A stretch of DNA of 64,000 nucleotides from Flavobacterium sp. GSB-24 (GCF_027924665.1 NZ_AP027043.1:3658001-3722000), one strand, 5' to 3'; positions 17,793 through 27,961 are shown, numbered from the stretch's first letter. Made by a program: numbers and translations. The notes: generated by a model not told the origin, from the sequence alone.

Positions 17793-18665
17793 ATGAGTGT
17801 TTTAGTTAATAAAGATTCCAAAATAATTGTTCAGGGATTTACAGGAAGCGAAGGAACTTTCCACGCTTCTCAAATGATTGAGTATGGTACTAATGTTGTT
17901 GGAGGTGTTACTCCAGGAAAAGGTGGTACCAGCCATTTAGACCGTCCAGTTTTTAATACAGTAAAAGACGCTGTTGATCAAGCTGGTGCTGATACTTCTA
18001 TCATTTTTGTTCCGCCGGCTTTTGCTGCTGATGCAATTATGGAAGCTGCTGATGCTGGAATTAAAGTAATTATTGCTATTACAGAAGGAATTCCTGTAGC
18101 AGATATGATTAAAGCAAATAATTATGTTAAAGAAAGAAATTCAAGATTAATTGGTCCAAACTGCCCAGGTGTAATTACTCCAGGTGAAGCTAAAGTTGGT
18201 ATTATGCCAGGTTTCGTTTTCAAAAAAGGAACTGTTGGTATTGTTTCTAAATCTGGAACTTTAACTTATGAAGCTGCTGACCAAGTTGTAAAACAAGGTT
18301 TAGGAATCACTACAGCAATTGGTATTGGTGGAGATCCAATTATTGGAACTACTACTAAAGAAGCTGTAGAATTATTAATGAACGATCCAGAAACTGAAGC
18401 AATCATTATGATTGGTGAAATTGGAGGTCAATTAGAAGCTGATGCTGCTAGATGGGTAAAAGCTGATGGTAACCGTAAACCAGTTATTGGATTTATCGCT
18501 GGAGAAACTGCTCCTGCTGGTAGAACAATGGGTCACGCAGGTGCTATTGTTGGTGGTTCTGATGATACTGCTGCTGCTAAAAAACAAATCATGAGAGACA
18601 ACGGAATTCACGTTGTTGATTCGCCAGCTGAAATTGGTAAAAAAGTAAAAGAAGTACTTGGATAG
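17793..18665 (+). CDS. sucD: succinate--CoA ligase alpha subunit
   Basis: SucD carries the CoA-binding Rossmann domain and the phosphohistidine of the TCA-cycle enzyme. Visible features are the start [24 protein letters not shown], the motif [10 protein letters not shown] and the active His248 in [13 protein letters not shown]. Length is 290 residues, as usual. The beta subunit gene sucC is not in the window. The gene ends at a strong terminator. Alanine codons are nearly all GCT, which suggests high expression. Confidence 0.95.
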   Translation: MSVLVNKDSKIIVQGFTGSEGTFHASQMIEYGTNVVGGVTPGKGGTSHLDRPVFNTVKDAVDQAGADTSIIFVPPAFAADAIMEAADAGIKVIIAITEGIPVADMIKANNYVKERNSRLIGPNCPGVITPGEAKVGIMPGFVFKKGTVGIVSKSGTLTYEAADQVVKQGLGITTAIGIGGDPIIGTTTKEAVELLMNDPETEAIIMIGEIGGQLEADAARWVKADGNRKPVIGFIAGETAPAGRTMGHAGAIVGGSDDTAAAKKQIMRDNGIHVVDSPAEIGKKVKEVLG

Positions 18666-18675
18666 TATCCAATCT

Positions 18676-18700
18676 CGATCCCGAAACTTCGGGACGCGAT
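18676..18700. repeat. CGATCCCGAA-CTTCGGG near-palindrome
   Basis: CCCGAA (18680-18685) and TTCGGG (18688-18693) are flanked by CGAT and CGCGAT. It shares TCGATCCCGA and CTTCGG with 3087-3104. It sits just after the sucD stop, upstream of its terminator. Confidence 0.5.
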
Positions 18701-18715
18701 AAAATAATAAATTCC

Positions 18716-18748
18716 AAAAAAGTCTCAATATTTTGTTGAGACTTTTTT
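18716..18748 (+). terminator. Rho-independent terminator after sucD
   Basis: A perfect 13-bp stem pairs 18716-18728 with 18736-18748. The stem has an A-run on the left and a T-run on the right, so it could work in both directions. Confidence 0.88.
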
Positions 18749-18759
18749 ACATTTTAAAA

Positions 18760-18805
18760 TACTGAGGTATAAATAGAAATAACTTAGCATCTTAGAACCT
18801 CAGTA
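18760..18805. repeat. TACTGAGGT inverted repeat
   Basis: A 9-bp perfect stem pairs 18760-18768 with 18797-18805. The interior holds the related words TTAGCATCTTAGAACC. Similar GGTACTGTGGTACTAAG words occur at 30626-30641. Confidence 0.5.
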
Positions 18806-18828
18806 CCTTAGAAGCTTAAAAAAGAAAT

Positions 18829-19257
18829 ATGTATAAAGAATTAGAAAAATTTAAAGTAACTGATAGTTTTACTTTTACAATTGAAGATAGCTTAGAACAA
18901 GTTTGTAACGCTCCTGAAGGAAGTGCTGGAGTTTTTGTTGTGTATGCTGTTGAAGGAGATGCAAAAGAACTAATTATGGTTGGTTCAACAGGAACTGTTC
19001 AGAATGATGGAACTTTAAAAAGTAAAAATGGCGGACTATACGATAAAATCGTAAACGGTCATCAATTTGCAAAAACAGGAAGAAAATATTCTTGGCCTGC
19101 TCAAATGAAATTAGAAAACATTGAAGCTCTTGAAGTTGTTTGGTTTGAAACTTTTAATGCTGATGCAAAAGCAATTCCAACTGCTGTTGAAGGTCAAGTT
19201 TTGCAAAATTTCTTAGACGAAAATGCTAAATTACCAAGATGGAATGTAGCATTCTAA
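18829..19257 (+). CDS. small GIY-YIG-nuclease-like protein of unknown function
   Basis: I do not recognise a named family. The 142-residue protein has GVFVVYAV followed by ELIMVGSTG, a pattern like the GIY...YIG strands. Next come a Gly/Lys-rich loop, LYDKIVNGHQF and WPAQMKLENIEALEVVWFETF. A Glu lies in EGQVLQNFLDENAKLPRWN, where GIY-YIG enzymes place the metal-binding Glu and a terminal Pro-x-x-Asn. The fold assignment is inference. The canonical Tyr and Arg are not clearly identifiable, so it may be a degenerate or non-catalytic member. It is monocistronic, flanked by terminators on both sides. Confidence 0.72.
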   Translation: MYKELEKFKVTDSFTFTIEDSLEQVCNAPEGSAGVFVVYAVEGDAKELIMVGSTGTVQNDGTLKSKNGGLYDKIVNGHQFAKTGRKYSWPAQMKLENIEALEVVWFETFNADAKAIPTAVEGQVLQNFLDENAKLPRWNVAF

Positions 19258-19283
19258 GATTTTTAGAATAGAATAAATTGCTC

Positions 19284-19315
19284 AAAGCCTTACTAAAAGT
19301 AGTAAGGCTTTTTTT
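19284..19315 (+). terminator. Rho-independent terminator after the GIY-YIG-like gene
   Basis: A perfect 11-bp stem pairs 19284-19294 with 19301-19311 (AAAGCCTTACT / AGTAAGGCTTT) and is followed by T residues. Confidence 0.9.
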
Positions 19316-19810
19316 ATGGAATCAAACAAAAAGTGAGTTTTAAATTTTTGGCTAATTTTCAATTTTTAATAGCTCATTTTTGTAAGAGTAATTTAAATGG
19401 CTTCAAACGGCTACTCAGCCAAAAACTCAAGCGTGTGTTTTGGTTAATTAAAATTTAAATTACTGTAAATTTAAGATTAAGTAAAAAAAATACCGCAAAT
19501 ACTGATAAATTTAGAAAAAGCTTCTTTTTTTAGATAATTATTGGGTTTTAATTATTTGCTTTTCTATATTTATCACACAAAAACAAAAAATAATGTTAAA
19601 ATTTGATTCTTTTTGTATGAATTAAATCATGATTTCAATGTAAAACTCTTGTTTAATTTATGTTAACTAAGGGCGTTTGTTCTAGGAGATTTTTATTTAA
19701 AGAATTGAAAATTTTAAAAACTTTAATCCTTGTATTAATTCGTTTTATTTTAAGAAAAATTACTCTTCTTAAATGATTTTGATTTTTACGCCTCAAAAGT
19801 TTTATGCAAT
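19316..19810. other. gene-free AT-rich region upstream of the ECF sigma gene
   Basis: About 495 bases lie between a terminator and the sigma factor start. I see no open frame with coding character, no tRNA and no strong hairpin. It presumably holds the promoter for the sigma/anti-sigma pair, but no clear TAnnTTTG near the start was picked out. Confidence 0.5.
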
Positions 19811-20416
19811 ATGAGCCACATTTTAAAAAACAAAGCGTTAGATGATTTTATTCTTTGGAATAATTTAAAAAATGGTGATGAAAGATCATTCTCTTTACTT
19901 TTTGAAAAATATTATAGAGATTTAATTGGTTATGGAAATTCTCTTTGTCCATTTGAAGAAAAAGTACAAGATTGTATTCAAGATGTTTTTGCTGATATTT
20001 GGCTTTATCGTAATTCATTGCAAGATAATGTAATAGTAAAAGCTTATCTGCTTTCTAGTGTTAGAAAGAGAATTGCGCGTTTGCACGAAAGAGATCATGT
20101 TTTTAGAAAAACAACTACTACAGATGTTTTAGAATTCCTTTTTGATTTTTCTATAGAAAATGATTTAGTAGAAGATGAAGTTACTGCTGAACGTGTTTTG
20201 CATTTAAATAAATTGCTTAACGATTTACCTGGCCGCCAAAAAGAAGCCTTATACCTTCGTTATCATCAAGGATTGAGTGTCGATCAAATCGCAGATCTAC
20301 TGGATGTTAATTATCAATCTGCAAATAACTTACTGCATCGCGGGTTATTAAGTCTTCGTAAAGAATGGAAAGGAAGTATTCCGCTTCTAGTCCTTATATC
20401 CTCAGGGCTTTTTTAA
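19811..20416 (+). CDS. ECF-family RNA polymerase sigma factor
   Basis: This 201-residue protein has a region 2 (FSLLFEKYYRDLIGYGNSLCPFEEKVQDCIQDVFADIWLYR) and a region 4 (LNDLPGRQKEALYLRYHQGLSVDQIADLLDVNYQSANNLLHRGLLSLRK). Region 1.1 and region 3 are lacking, as in ECF sigmas. It is followed by a FecR-type anti-sigma gene and a SusC carrying a signalling N domain. That is the arrangement of Bacteroidota cell-surface signalling loci, so it probably drives transcription of the downstream uptake genes. Confidence 0.93.
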   Translation: MSHILKNKALDDFILWNNLKNGDERSFSLLFEKYYRDLIGYGNSLCPFEEKVQDCIQDVFADIWLYRNSLQDNVIVKAYLLSSVRKRIARLHERDHVFRKTTTTDVLEFLFDFSIENDLVEDEVTAERVLHLNKLLNDLPGRQKEALYLRYHQGLSVDQIADLLDVNYQSANNLLHRGLLSLRKEWKGSIPLLVLISSGLF

Positions 20417-20506
20417 TTTTTTAACAGAAAATCAAAAAAAAATCTTAAATAGGTGAGTATATAATAAAAAAACTGTCCTCTATGTTTTTGTAACCTTAAT
20501 AGTAAG

Positions 20507-21622
20507 ATGCAAAAACGTAACAATTATACCGAAATAGAAGACTTCTTAGCTGATGAATCTTTTCAATTATGGATTTTATCTAAAGTTGATGAACAAGGCT
20601 GGGAAGAATGGACTTTAGAAAATCTCCAAAGAGCCAAACTTGTTGAAGATGCAAGGCTTTTGCTGCTGGCAATGAAAGTTCCAGATTCTAAATTATCTTC
20701 ACATCAGGTCCATGAATCTTTACAGAAAACTTGGTTTAAAATTGAACAAAGAGAAGAACTTTCTCGAAATACTCTAAAAACTAGAAAACTTAAAATTCAG
20801 CGATACTGGTTTAGCGGTGTCGCAGCAGCAATTTTAGCAGGTATATTTTCTGTTTGGTTCTTTAAAGGTGATGTTTTGTCAAATGATAATGAAATCACTT
20901 ATAAAGAATTAGTAGAAGAGAATAGCGAAGGTCTAGTAGAACAAACTAATAATACCGAAAAATCTCAAACCATTACTCTATCAGATGGAAGTTCGGTATT
21001 GCTACAACCAAATAGTAAATTAAGTTACCCTAAAATCTTTACCGGAAACGAAAGAAAGGTGTATTTATCCGGCGAAGGTTTCTTTGAAATTAGTAAAAAT
21101 CCTAAAAAGCCTTTTTTTGTTTATGCTAACGAAATTGTGACTCGAGTTGTCGGTACAAGTTTTAGAATCAAGGCTTATCCAGATCAGCAAAATGTTGAAG
21201 TTCTAGTTCGCACCGGTAAAGTAAGGGTAAAATCAAATGACTTAGTTCACGCTCCTGAAAATCAAGAAATTGTTTTACTTCCTAATCAAGCAGTTCGTTT
21301 TGCTCGTAAAGACTTTGTTTTCAATAAGATTACAAATATTACTGCCGATCCAGTTTTAGTTAATAGTGCTACAAATATTGAACAGTTGAGTTTTGAGTTT
21401 ACTGATATTCCAGTAGCTCAAATTTTAGAAACAATTGAACAGGCGTATTTAGTAGATATTGATTTTCCTCAAGATAAATTAAAAGACTGCCGTTTAACAA
21501 CCTCGTTAAGTGATCAGCCGTTAGCCGAAAAGTTAAAAATTATTTGTAAAAGTATTGGCAATGATACTAACTACGAAATGAATGGAAACCAAATTTTGAT
21601 TACTACTTCTGGCTGTAACTAG
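20507..21622 (+). CDS. FecR-type anti-sigma factor / signal transducer
   Basis: This is a 371-residue inner-membrane protein. The N-terminal cytoplasmic part (1-100) would bind the sigma factor. One membrane helix (YWFSGVAAAILAGIFSVWFF) lies near 103-122. The FecR domain is seen in ITLSDGSSVLLQPNSKLSYP, RKVYLSGEGFFEISKNPKKPFFVYA and VVGTSFRIKAYPDQQNVEVLVRTGKVRV. The C-terminal DUF4974-like domain (LSFEFTDIPVAQILETIEQAYLVDIDF) would contact the TonB-dependent receptor's signalling domain in the periplasm. It follows the sigma gene by 90 bases. Confidence 0.93.
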   Translation: MQKRNNYTEIEDFLADESFQLWILSKVDEQGWEEWTLENLQRAKLVEDARLLLLAMKVPDSKLSSHQVHESLQKTWFKIEQREELSRNTLKTRKLKIQRYWFSGVAAAILAGIFSVWFFKGDVLSNDNEITYKELVEENSEGLVEQTNNTEKSQTITLSDGSSVLLQPNSKLSYPKIFTGNERKVYLSGEGFFEISKNPKKPFFVYANEIVTRVVGTSFRIKAYPDQQNVEVLVRTGKVRVKSNDLVHAPENQEIVLLPNQAVRFARKDFVFNKITNITADPVLVNSATNIEQLSFEFTDIPVAQILETIEQAYLVDIDFPQDKLKDCRLTTSLSDQPLAEKLKIICKSIGNDTNYEMNGNQILITTSGCN

Positions 21623-21726
21623 AAGGTTGAAATTCAATTAATAATATAGATGAAAAAACCAAAATAAACTGATTGTCGAAACTAAAAAAAATCTTTAACT
21701 GCCTATGTAAAAAATAAATACATAAA

Positions 21727-21762
21727 AAAAGTGCCGAAATGCTGTAACATTGTCGACACTTT
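21727..21762 (+). other. imperfect hairpin in the susC upstream region
   Basis: AAAGTG...AATG on the left pairs with CATT...CACTTT on the right, with internal mismatches, around a CTGTAA loop. A second weak hairpin (ACTCT/AGAGT) lies at 21777-21791. There is no T-run, so a 5' UTR structure is more likely than a terminator. It lies in the 228-base spacer between FecR and SusC. Confidence 0.35.
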
Positions 21763-21850
21763 AAATTAAGTAAATCACTCTCTGTAAAGAGTAATTTATG
21801 ATGTTTCTTAAAATACACTCGAATAGTATTAATCAAAACAAACCAAAATT

Positions 21851-24800
21851 ATGAAAAAACCTGTTGTCAAGCAACGATTACTTCACCAAATCATGAAAAT
21901 AACGCTGTTTCAGTTTGTGTTAGCACTTATATTTTCAAGTGTTACGATGGCAAATAATGTAAATGGGCAGAAAAAATTAGATACTAAAGTTACAATTACA
22001 GTCGAAAATCTAACTTTAGACAATGCCTTATCTAAAATTGAAAAGTCTGCTCATGTAAAATTTTCTTATAATTCTAGACTTCCTCAACTTTCTCAAAAAG
22101 TGAGTGTAGAGGCAAATCAAGAAACTTTGTCTAGTGTTTTAAGCAGAATACTAGTACCTTTTAATATTACTTTTTCTGAAGTGAGCAATCAAATTGTGCT
22201 TCAGAAAAATTCAGTTGGCTCTTTCTCAACTGCAAATAATCATGATTCTTTATTTGAACTTTTGACTTTTGGACCAATTATTAAAGGAAAAGTTACAGAC
22301 CAAACTGGAAGTCCGCTTCCTGGAGCTACAGTTATGGCTAAAGGAACAAAGACTGCAGTTTTAACTGATTTTGATGGAAATTTCATTATCGAAATGCCGG
22401 CAAATGTAAACCGTATTGTTATTTCTTACGTTGGAATGGAAACTAAAGAAATTGGTATAGAAAATACTACACCAACTATTGTTTTAACAGAAGCAGGACA
22501 AAATCTTCAAGAAGTTGTAATTACAACTGGATATGAAAAAACTTCAAAAAGAACTTTTACTGGAGCGATCAGTAAAATTTCTGGAGCTGAATTAAAAGTT
22601 GATGGAGTAGTAGATGTGAGTAGAATGATTGAAGGAAAAGCTGCTGGGGTTACAGTACAAAACGTTACAGGTACTTTTGGTACTGCTCCGAAAATTACAG
22701 TTCGTGGATCTTCTTCAATTTTTGGAGATACAAAACCTTTATGGGTAATTGATGGTGTTGTTCAAGAAGATATTATCAATATTACTTTTGCTGATTTGGC
22801 TTCTGGAAATTCAGAAACTTTATTAAGCTCTTCTGTTGCAGGATTAAATGCAAACGATATTCAAAGTATTGAAATTCTTAAAGATGCATCCGCTACTTCA
22901 ATCTATGGTTCAAGATCATTAAACGGAGTTGTAGTTGTTACTACAAAACAAGGTCGTAGAGATTCTCCATTAAAAGTAGCCTATAGCTTAGAGCAGACAG
23001 TAAGAAGTGTGCCAAGTTATACGCAATATGATATTTTGAATTCTCAAGAGTCAATGAGTATTTTTAAAGAAATGGAATCTAAAGGTTTCTTAGATTTACC
23101 TTCGACTGTTCAAGGAAGATACGGTGGAGTTTATAATATTCTTGGAAGAGCAATTAATACTTATGTTCCAGAAACTGGAGGATATTTAGTAAATAACGAT
23201 CCTGTAAGCCGTAATAATTTCTTAAGAAAATATGAATTAGCCAATACTGATTGGTTTAAGGTTTTATTTAGACCATCTATTACACAAAATCACTCTTTGA
23301 GTTTTTCTGGAGGTGGAAAAAACAATACATTTTATGCCTCTTTAGGATACTATACAGATCCAGGATGGACTATTGCTGATGATGTAAAACAATTATCATC
23401 TAATATTAAAGGAACTTTCTATATCAATGACAGATTAAACCTGACATTATCTACTTTGGCTTCTATTAGAGATCAGGGAGCTCCTGGAACTTATGAAAGT
23501 CAAAAAGATCAAGTATTTGGTAAGGTTACTAGAGATTTCGATATCAACCCTTTTAGCTATGTTTTAAATACAAGCAGAACTTTAAGACCTTATGATGAAA
23601 ATGGAAATTTAGAGTACTATAGAAATAACTGGGCTCCAATGAATATTATCAACGAATTGAAAACTAACTATTTAGATATTCAAGTAAAAGATATTCGTTT
23701 CCAATTAGATTTAGATTATAAAATTACACCGCATTTAACTTATAACTTAACAGGATCTGCTCGTTATGCAAACACAAGCAGAGAGCATAAAATTTTAGAA
23801 GGATCTAACGTTGTTGGTGCTTACAATGCAATGGAAACAACAATTGTAAGAGATGCAAATATCTTTTTATACAAAGATCCTAATGATTTAACTGCTCCAG
23901 CGGTTTCTGTTTTACCTAACGGAGGTTTCTTGAGAAAGTTTACAAATGACATGACTTCTTATAACATTAGAAACAGTGTTACTTATAGAAATACTTTTGC
24001 TGAAAAGCATGAATTAGAAGGTTTCTTTGGTACAGAATTACGTTCTGTGGATAGGAACAGCGATAATTTTACAGCAGCCGGACTTCAATATGACAGAGGT
24101 CTTACAGCATTTACTGATCCTAGATTAATTGAAAAAATCATTAATGAAGGAAATTCTTATTACGGATTTAATGAAGAGAGAGAGCGTACTGTAGGTTTCT
24201 TCGGTAAAGTGGGGTATACATTCGATCGTCGTTATACTGCTTCTGTAACAGGACGTTATGATGGTTCTAACAGACAAGGAAATAGTAACTCTTCTCGTTG
24301 GCTGCCAACTTACACTTTTAGTGGAAAATGGAATGTTTCTGAAGAAAAATTCATGAAAAATGTAAAAGCGATTAACAATTTAGCTTTAAGAGGTTCTTAT
24401 GGATTAACTGCTACTGCTGGTCCAGCAACAAACTCTTTGGCTATTTATAAAAGCTTTATTTCTAACCGTTTAAATCTTGATGACAGAGAAACTGGTATCG
24501 AAATCGATCAATTACAAAATTCAGATTTAACTTGGGAAAAACAATTTGAAACTAACATTGGACTTGACTTAGGTATGTTTAATAATAGAGTTCAGTTTGT
24601 AACAGATGTTTACCGTCGTAAAGCATTTGATTTAGTTGATTACGTAATTACTTCAGGTATTGGAGGTCAAAGAATTAAACAAGGTAATAATGCAAACATG
24701 GAGACTAAAGGTCTTGAAGTTGGTATAACTACTCAAAACATTGTTTCTCGTGATTTTAAATGGTCAACGACACTTAATTTCTCAGTTTTCAATCAAGAAA

Positions 24801-25555
24801 TTACCAAATTAGAAAACAAACCAACAGCTTTTGATTTAGTTGATGGTAACGGAGGGAATGCAATTGGCCACCCAAGAAACTCTATTTATTCGTATCAATT
24901 TACAGGTTTAAATAACCAAGGTCTTCCAACATTTGTTATGGCACCGGGTGAAACAGATAACATTACAGGAGCTAATTTCCAAGATAATGATAATGTTACC
25001 AATTACTTGAAATACGAAGGATCTATAGAGCCTAACAAATCAGTTGGTTTAGCAAATACATTTACTTATAAAAACTGGTCATTATACGTTTTCATCGTTG
25101 GATCAGGAGGAAATAAAGTTCGTTTAAATCCAATTTATGACAGCCAGTATGATGATTTAACTGTATTTACAAAAGATTTCACGAATCGTTGGATTAATCC
25201 AGGTGACGAAAATTATACAAATGTACCAGTTATTGCAGATAAAAGGTTAATTACAGATTATGGTGGACAAAATATGTTACAAAGAGCCTATAACACTTAT
25301 AATTATTCTGATGTTAGAATTGCTGATGGTGATTTTGTAAGATTGAAAAATATCTCATTGAGTTGGGAGTTTCCAAAAGAATTCAAGAGTAAGTTAGGAG
25401 TAAGCACTTTTACATTAAAAGGTTCAGCAGTTAATCCTTGGTTGATTTATTCTGATAAAAAATTAAACGGCCAAGATCCTGAATTCCGTAATACAGGAGG
25501 AGTTGCATTTCCAATCACTTCTCAGTATACATTCACTTTAAATGTTTCATTATAA
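21851..25555 (+). CDS. SusC/RagA-type TonB-linked outer membrane protein with STN signalling domain
   Basis: This is a 1234-residue outer-membrane transporter. A signal region (1-40) ends near NVNGQ. A secretin/TonB short N-terminal domain lies at about 46-118 (VTITVENLTLDNALSKIEKSAHVKF). A carboxypeptidase-regulatory-like beta-sandwich follows at about 144-220 (GKVTDQTGSPLPGATV). The TonB plug contains WVIDGVVQ and SIEILKDASATSIYGSRSLNGVVVVTT, and the large C-terminal barrel ends in TFTLNVSL. The STN domain marks it as a transducer that talks to the adjacent FecR protein. It pairs with the SusD gene 11 bases downstream. Substrate is unknown. Confidence 0.95.
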   Translation: MKKPVVKQRLLHQIMKITLFQFVLALIFSSVTMANNVNGQKKLDTKVTITVENLTLDNALSKIEKSAHVKFSYNSRLPQLSQKVSVEANQETLSSVLSRILVPFNITFSEVSNQIVLQKNSVGSFSTANNHDSLFELLTFGPIIKGKVTDQTGSPLPGATVMAKGTKTAVLTDFDGNFIIEMPANVNRIVISYVGMETKEIGIENTTPTIVLTEAGQNLQEVVITTGYEKTSKRTFTGAISKISGAELKVDGVVDVSRMIEGKAAGVTVQNVTGTFGTAPKITVRGSSSIFGDTKPLWVIDGVVQEDIINITFADLASGNSETLLSSSVAGLNANDIQSIEILKDASATSIYGSRSLNGVVVVTTKQGRRDSPLKVAYSLEQTVRSVPSYTQYDILNSQESMSIFKEMESKGFLDLPSTVQGRYGGVYNILGRAINTYVPETGGYLVNNDPVSRNNFLRKYELANTDWFKVLFRPSITQNHSLSFSGGGKNNTFYASLGYYTDPGWTIADDVKQLSSNIKGTFYINDRLNLTLSTLASIRDQGAPGTYESQKDQVFGKVTRDFDINPFSYVLNTSRTLRPYDENGNLEYYRNNWAPMNIINELKTNYLDIQVKDIRFQLDLDYKITPHLTYNLTGSARYANTSREHKILEGSNVVGAYNAMETTIVRDANIFLYKDPNDLTAPAVSVLPNGGFLRKFTNDMTSYNIRNSVTYRNTFAEKHELEGFFGTELRSVDRNSDNFTAAGLQYDRGLTAFTDPRLIEKIINEGNSYYGFNEERERTVGFFGKVGYTFDRRYTASVTGRYDGSNRQGNSNSSRWLPTYTFSGKWNVSEEKFMKNVKAINNLALRGSYGLTATAGPATNSLAIYKSFISNRLNLDDRETGIEIDQLQNSDLTWEKQFETNIGLDLGMFNNRVQFVTDVYRRKAFDLVDYVITSGIGGQRIKQGNNANMETKGLEVGITTQNIVSRDFKWSTTLNFSVFNQEITKLENKPTAFDLVDGNGGNAIGHPRNSIYSYQFTGLNNQGLPTFVMAPGETDNITGANFQDNDNVTNYLKYEGSIEPNKSVGLANTFTYKNWSLYVFIVGSGGNKVRLNPIYDSQYDDLTVFTKDFTNRWINPGDENYTNVPVIADKRLITDYGGQNMLQRAYNTYNYSDVRIADGDFVRLKNISLSWEFPKEFKSKLGVSTFTLKGSAVNPWLIYSDKKLNGQDPEFRNTGGVAFPITSQYTFTLNVSL

Positions 25556-25566
25556 TTAAGTTAATT

Positions 25567-27045
25567 ATGAAAAATATAAAAATAGCACTTTCATTATTAT
25601 TAGTAGTTTCTCTTAGCAGCTGTGATGAGTTCCTTTCAGAAACTCCAGATAATAGAACGCAAATAGATACTGCAGATAAAATATCGGAACTTTTGGTTAA
25701 CGCATATCCAAATGGAGGAACCTATATGGACTTTGCTGAAACAATGACTGATAACGTTGGTGATGGGCAATTGGCTGAAACTTTGCCTAAAAATGAGCAA
25801 AACTACAATTGGGAAATGCAGAATGAGACAAACGTTGATACTCAGGCAAACTATTGGGATGCTTGTTACCGAGCAATTGCACATGCAAACAAAGCGCTTC
25901 AGGCTGTAAACGAGCAAGGAAGTCCTTCAAGTTTAAATCCTCAAAAAGGAGAAGCTTTGTTGGCTAGAGCTTATGCGCATTTTATGTTAGTTTCATTTTG
26001 GTCTCAAAGATACAATCCAGCTACGGCAGATAAAGATCTTGGAATTCCTTATGTAACTGAACCAGAAGAAGTGTTAATTAAAAAGTATACTAGAAATACA
26101 GTTAAAGAAGTTTTCGATTTTATACAAAAAGACCTTGAAGAAGGAATTAAATTAGTTGGAAACAATTATTCTGAGCCAAAATTTCACTTTACTAAAGAAG
26201 CTGCAAATGCCTTTGCAAGCCGTTTCTATTTGATAAAAGGAGATTGGGACAAGGTTCTTGAAGTTTCTGAAGGATTAGGTTCTAAGCCTGTTGGAAAATT
26301 AAGAAACTATTTAGCATTTACAGCTTTAGATCCAAATGTGCAATTTATTGAATATGCAAAAGCAGGAGAACCAGCAAACTTATTAGTAGTATCTGCTTAT
26401 TCAATTTATGCGAGAGCATCAAGCAGAAATAGATTCTATTTAGCAGGGAACAAAAGTCCAGACATTTTTGGACAGGCAACTAATATATATGGAAAACTCT
26501 GGCTTTATAAAACATATTCATACAATAGTAGTATGACAGTTTTCTCGCCAAAGTTTAAAGAGTATTTTAAATATACAAACTTAACGGCTAACATTGGAGA
26601 GCCATATTTAGGAACTGTACTTTTATCTTACGACGAATTTTATTTAAATAGAATTGAAGCTCTTGTAATGAAAAATAGAATTGCAGAAGCAAATACAGAA
26701 TTAGAATATTTCTTAGGCACAAGAACTACAGGCTATAATGCCGCAACAGATAAACTTACAGAAGCAAAAGTTGTAGCCAAATATCCAGTTATTGCAGATG
26801 AATATACTCCTTTTTATGAGATGACACCAGTTCAGACTTCTTACGTGAAAGCAATTGCTGAAACTAGAAGAAGAGATTTTATCCACGAAGGAATTAGATA
26901 TTTTGACGTAAAACGTTTCAACATTGTTATAAGACATGAAACTTTCAATAAGCCAACAAATGTATTAGAGAAAGATGATAAACGTAGAGCAATACAAATT
27001 CCTCTAAGTGCATCAAGTAATGGAGTAGAGAAAAATCCTAGATAA
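25567..27045 (+). CDS. SusD/RagB-family surface lipoprotein
   Basis: This is a 492-residue lipoprotein with a lipobox ending at Cys19 (LLLVVSLSSC) followed by acidic DE, as is common for surface-exposed lipoproteins. SusD features include the early SETPDNRT segment, TPR-like helices (KGEALLARAYAHFMLVSFWSQRYNP), LSYDEFYLNRIEALVMKN, and the C-terminal ETRRRDFIHEGIRYFDVKRFNI and RAIQIPLSA. It forms the lid over the SusC barrel and binds the incoming ligand. Confidence 0.94.
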   Translation: MKNIKIALSLLLVVSLSSCDEFLSETPDNRTQIDTADKISELLVNAYPNGGTYMDFAETMTDNVGDGQLAETLPKNEQNYNWEMQNETNVDTQANYWDACYRAIAHANKALQAVNEQGSPSSLNPQKGEALLARAYAHFMLVSFWSQRYNPATADKDLGIPYVTEPEEVLIKKYTRNTVKEVFDFIQKDLEEGIKLVGNNYSEPKFHFTKEAANAFASRFYLIKGDWDKVLEVSEGLGSKPVGKLRNYLAFTALDPNVQFIEYAKAGEPANLLVVSAYSIYARASSRNRFYLAGNKSPDIFGQATNIYGKLWLYKTYSYNSSMTVFSPKFKEYFKYTNLTANIGEPYLGTVLLSYDEFYLNRIEALVMKNRIAEANTELEYFLGTRTTGYNAATDKLTEAKVVAKYPVIADEYTPFYEMTPVQTSYVKAIAETRRRDFIHEGIRYFDVKRFNIVIRHETFNKPTNVLEKDDKRRAIQIPLSASSNGVEKNPR

Positions 27046-27063
27046 AACTAAACTTAAAGTATT

Positions 27064-27924
27064 ATGAAATTTGTAAATAAATATAAAAAGATAGCAGTAT
27101 TTGTTGGGGTTTTAGCTTTAACGGCTTGTGCTCATGAAGATCAGCCAACAGAAAGCCAGTTAGATTACAACCAGCCAGCTAAAACAGATTTAGATAAATG
27201 GATTGATGCCAATTATCTTGTTCCATATAATATTAATGCGCAGTATAAATGGAATCAAAATACGGTTGATAATACAAGATATCTATTCCCTCCAACAATA
27301 GATAAAGTACAGCCGGCATTAGAAATTGTTAAACAAATTTGGCTGCAGAGTTATGCAACAATTGGAGGAGCAGATTTTGTTAAAAAAATTGCACCACGAG
27401 AAATTGTTTTGGTAGGTGGAGTAAATTCAAACTCAAACGGCACCAGAACACTTGGTATTGCTGAAGGCGGGCAAAGAATAACGCTTTTTGAAGTTGATAA
27501 TATCAACAAGAAAAACCGTGCAATAGTTGCCGAATTTATTCATACCATTCAACACGAATACGTTCATATTTTAAATCAGACTAAACCTTTTGATGAGCAG
27601 GCTTGGGGAAAAATTACACCTTCAGGATATACTGCAACGTGGCATCTTGAAACAACTGCAGCATCTAGAGAGTTAGGTTTTATTACAAGCTATGCTAGAT
27701 CAAATGTCGTTGAAGATTTTGCAGAAACTGCATCTATTATTTTAATTAGTACAAAAGCAGAATACGCTGCAATATTAGCAGGTATAACAAGTGCAAAAGC
27801 AAGAGCAGATATTCAAAGAAAAGAAGCAATTGTAGTTCAATATTTTAAAGATGCTTTTAATATGGACTTTTATGCATTAAGAGATGAAGCAGAAAAGAAT
27901 ACCACTTATGTAATTAATAATTAA
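27064..27924 (+). CDS. lipoprotein zinc metallopeptidase (Peptidase_Mx1-like)
   Basis: This is a 286-residue lipoprotein with a lipobox at Cys22 (LALTAC) and acidic residues just after. The zinc-binding motif HEYVH is at residues 164-168 (IHTIQHEYVHILNQ), and VVEDFAETASI further on could supply the third ligand. This matches the putative zinc-binding metallopeptidase family often encoded beside SusC/SusD pairs. Proteolytic activity is not proven from sequence. The gene lies 18 bases after SusD and was probably made to work on the cell surface with it. Confidence 0.86.
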   Translation: MKFVNKYKKIAVFVGVLALTACAHEDQPTESQLDYNQPAKTDLDKWIDANYLVPYNINAQYKWNQNTVDNTRYLFPPTIDKVQPALEIVKQIWLQSYATIGGADFVKKIAPREIVLVGGVNSNSNGTRTLGIAEGGQRITLFEVDNINKKNRAIVAEFIHTIQHEYVHILNQTKPFDEQAWGKITPSGYTATWHLETTAASRELGFITSYARSNVVEDFAETASIILISTKAEYAAILAGITSAKARADIQRKEAIVVQYFKDAFNMDFYALRDEAEKNTTYVINN

Positions 27925-27961
27925 TTTGTTTCAACAATTATAAAACTTAAAAAAAGGTATT

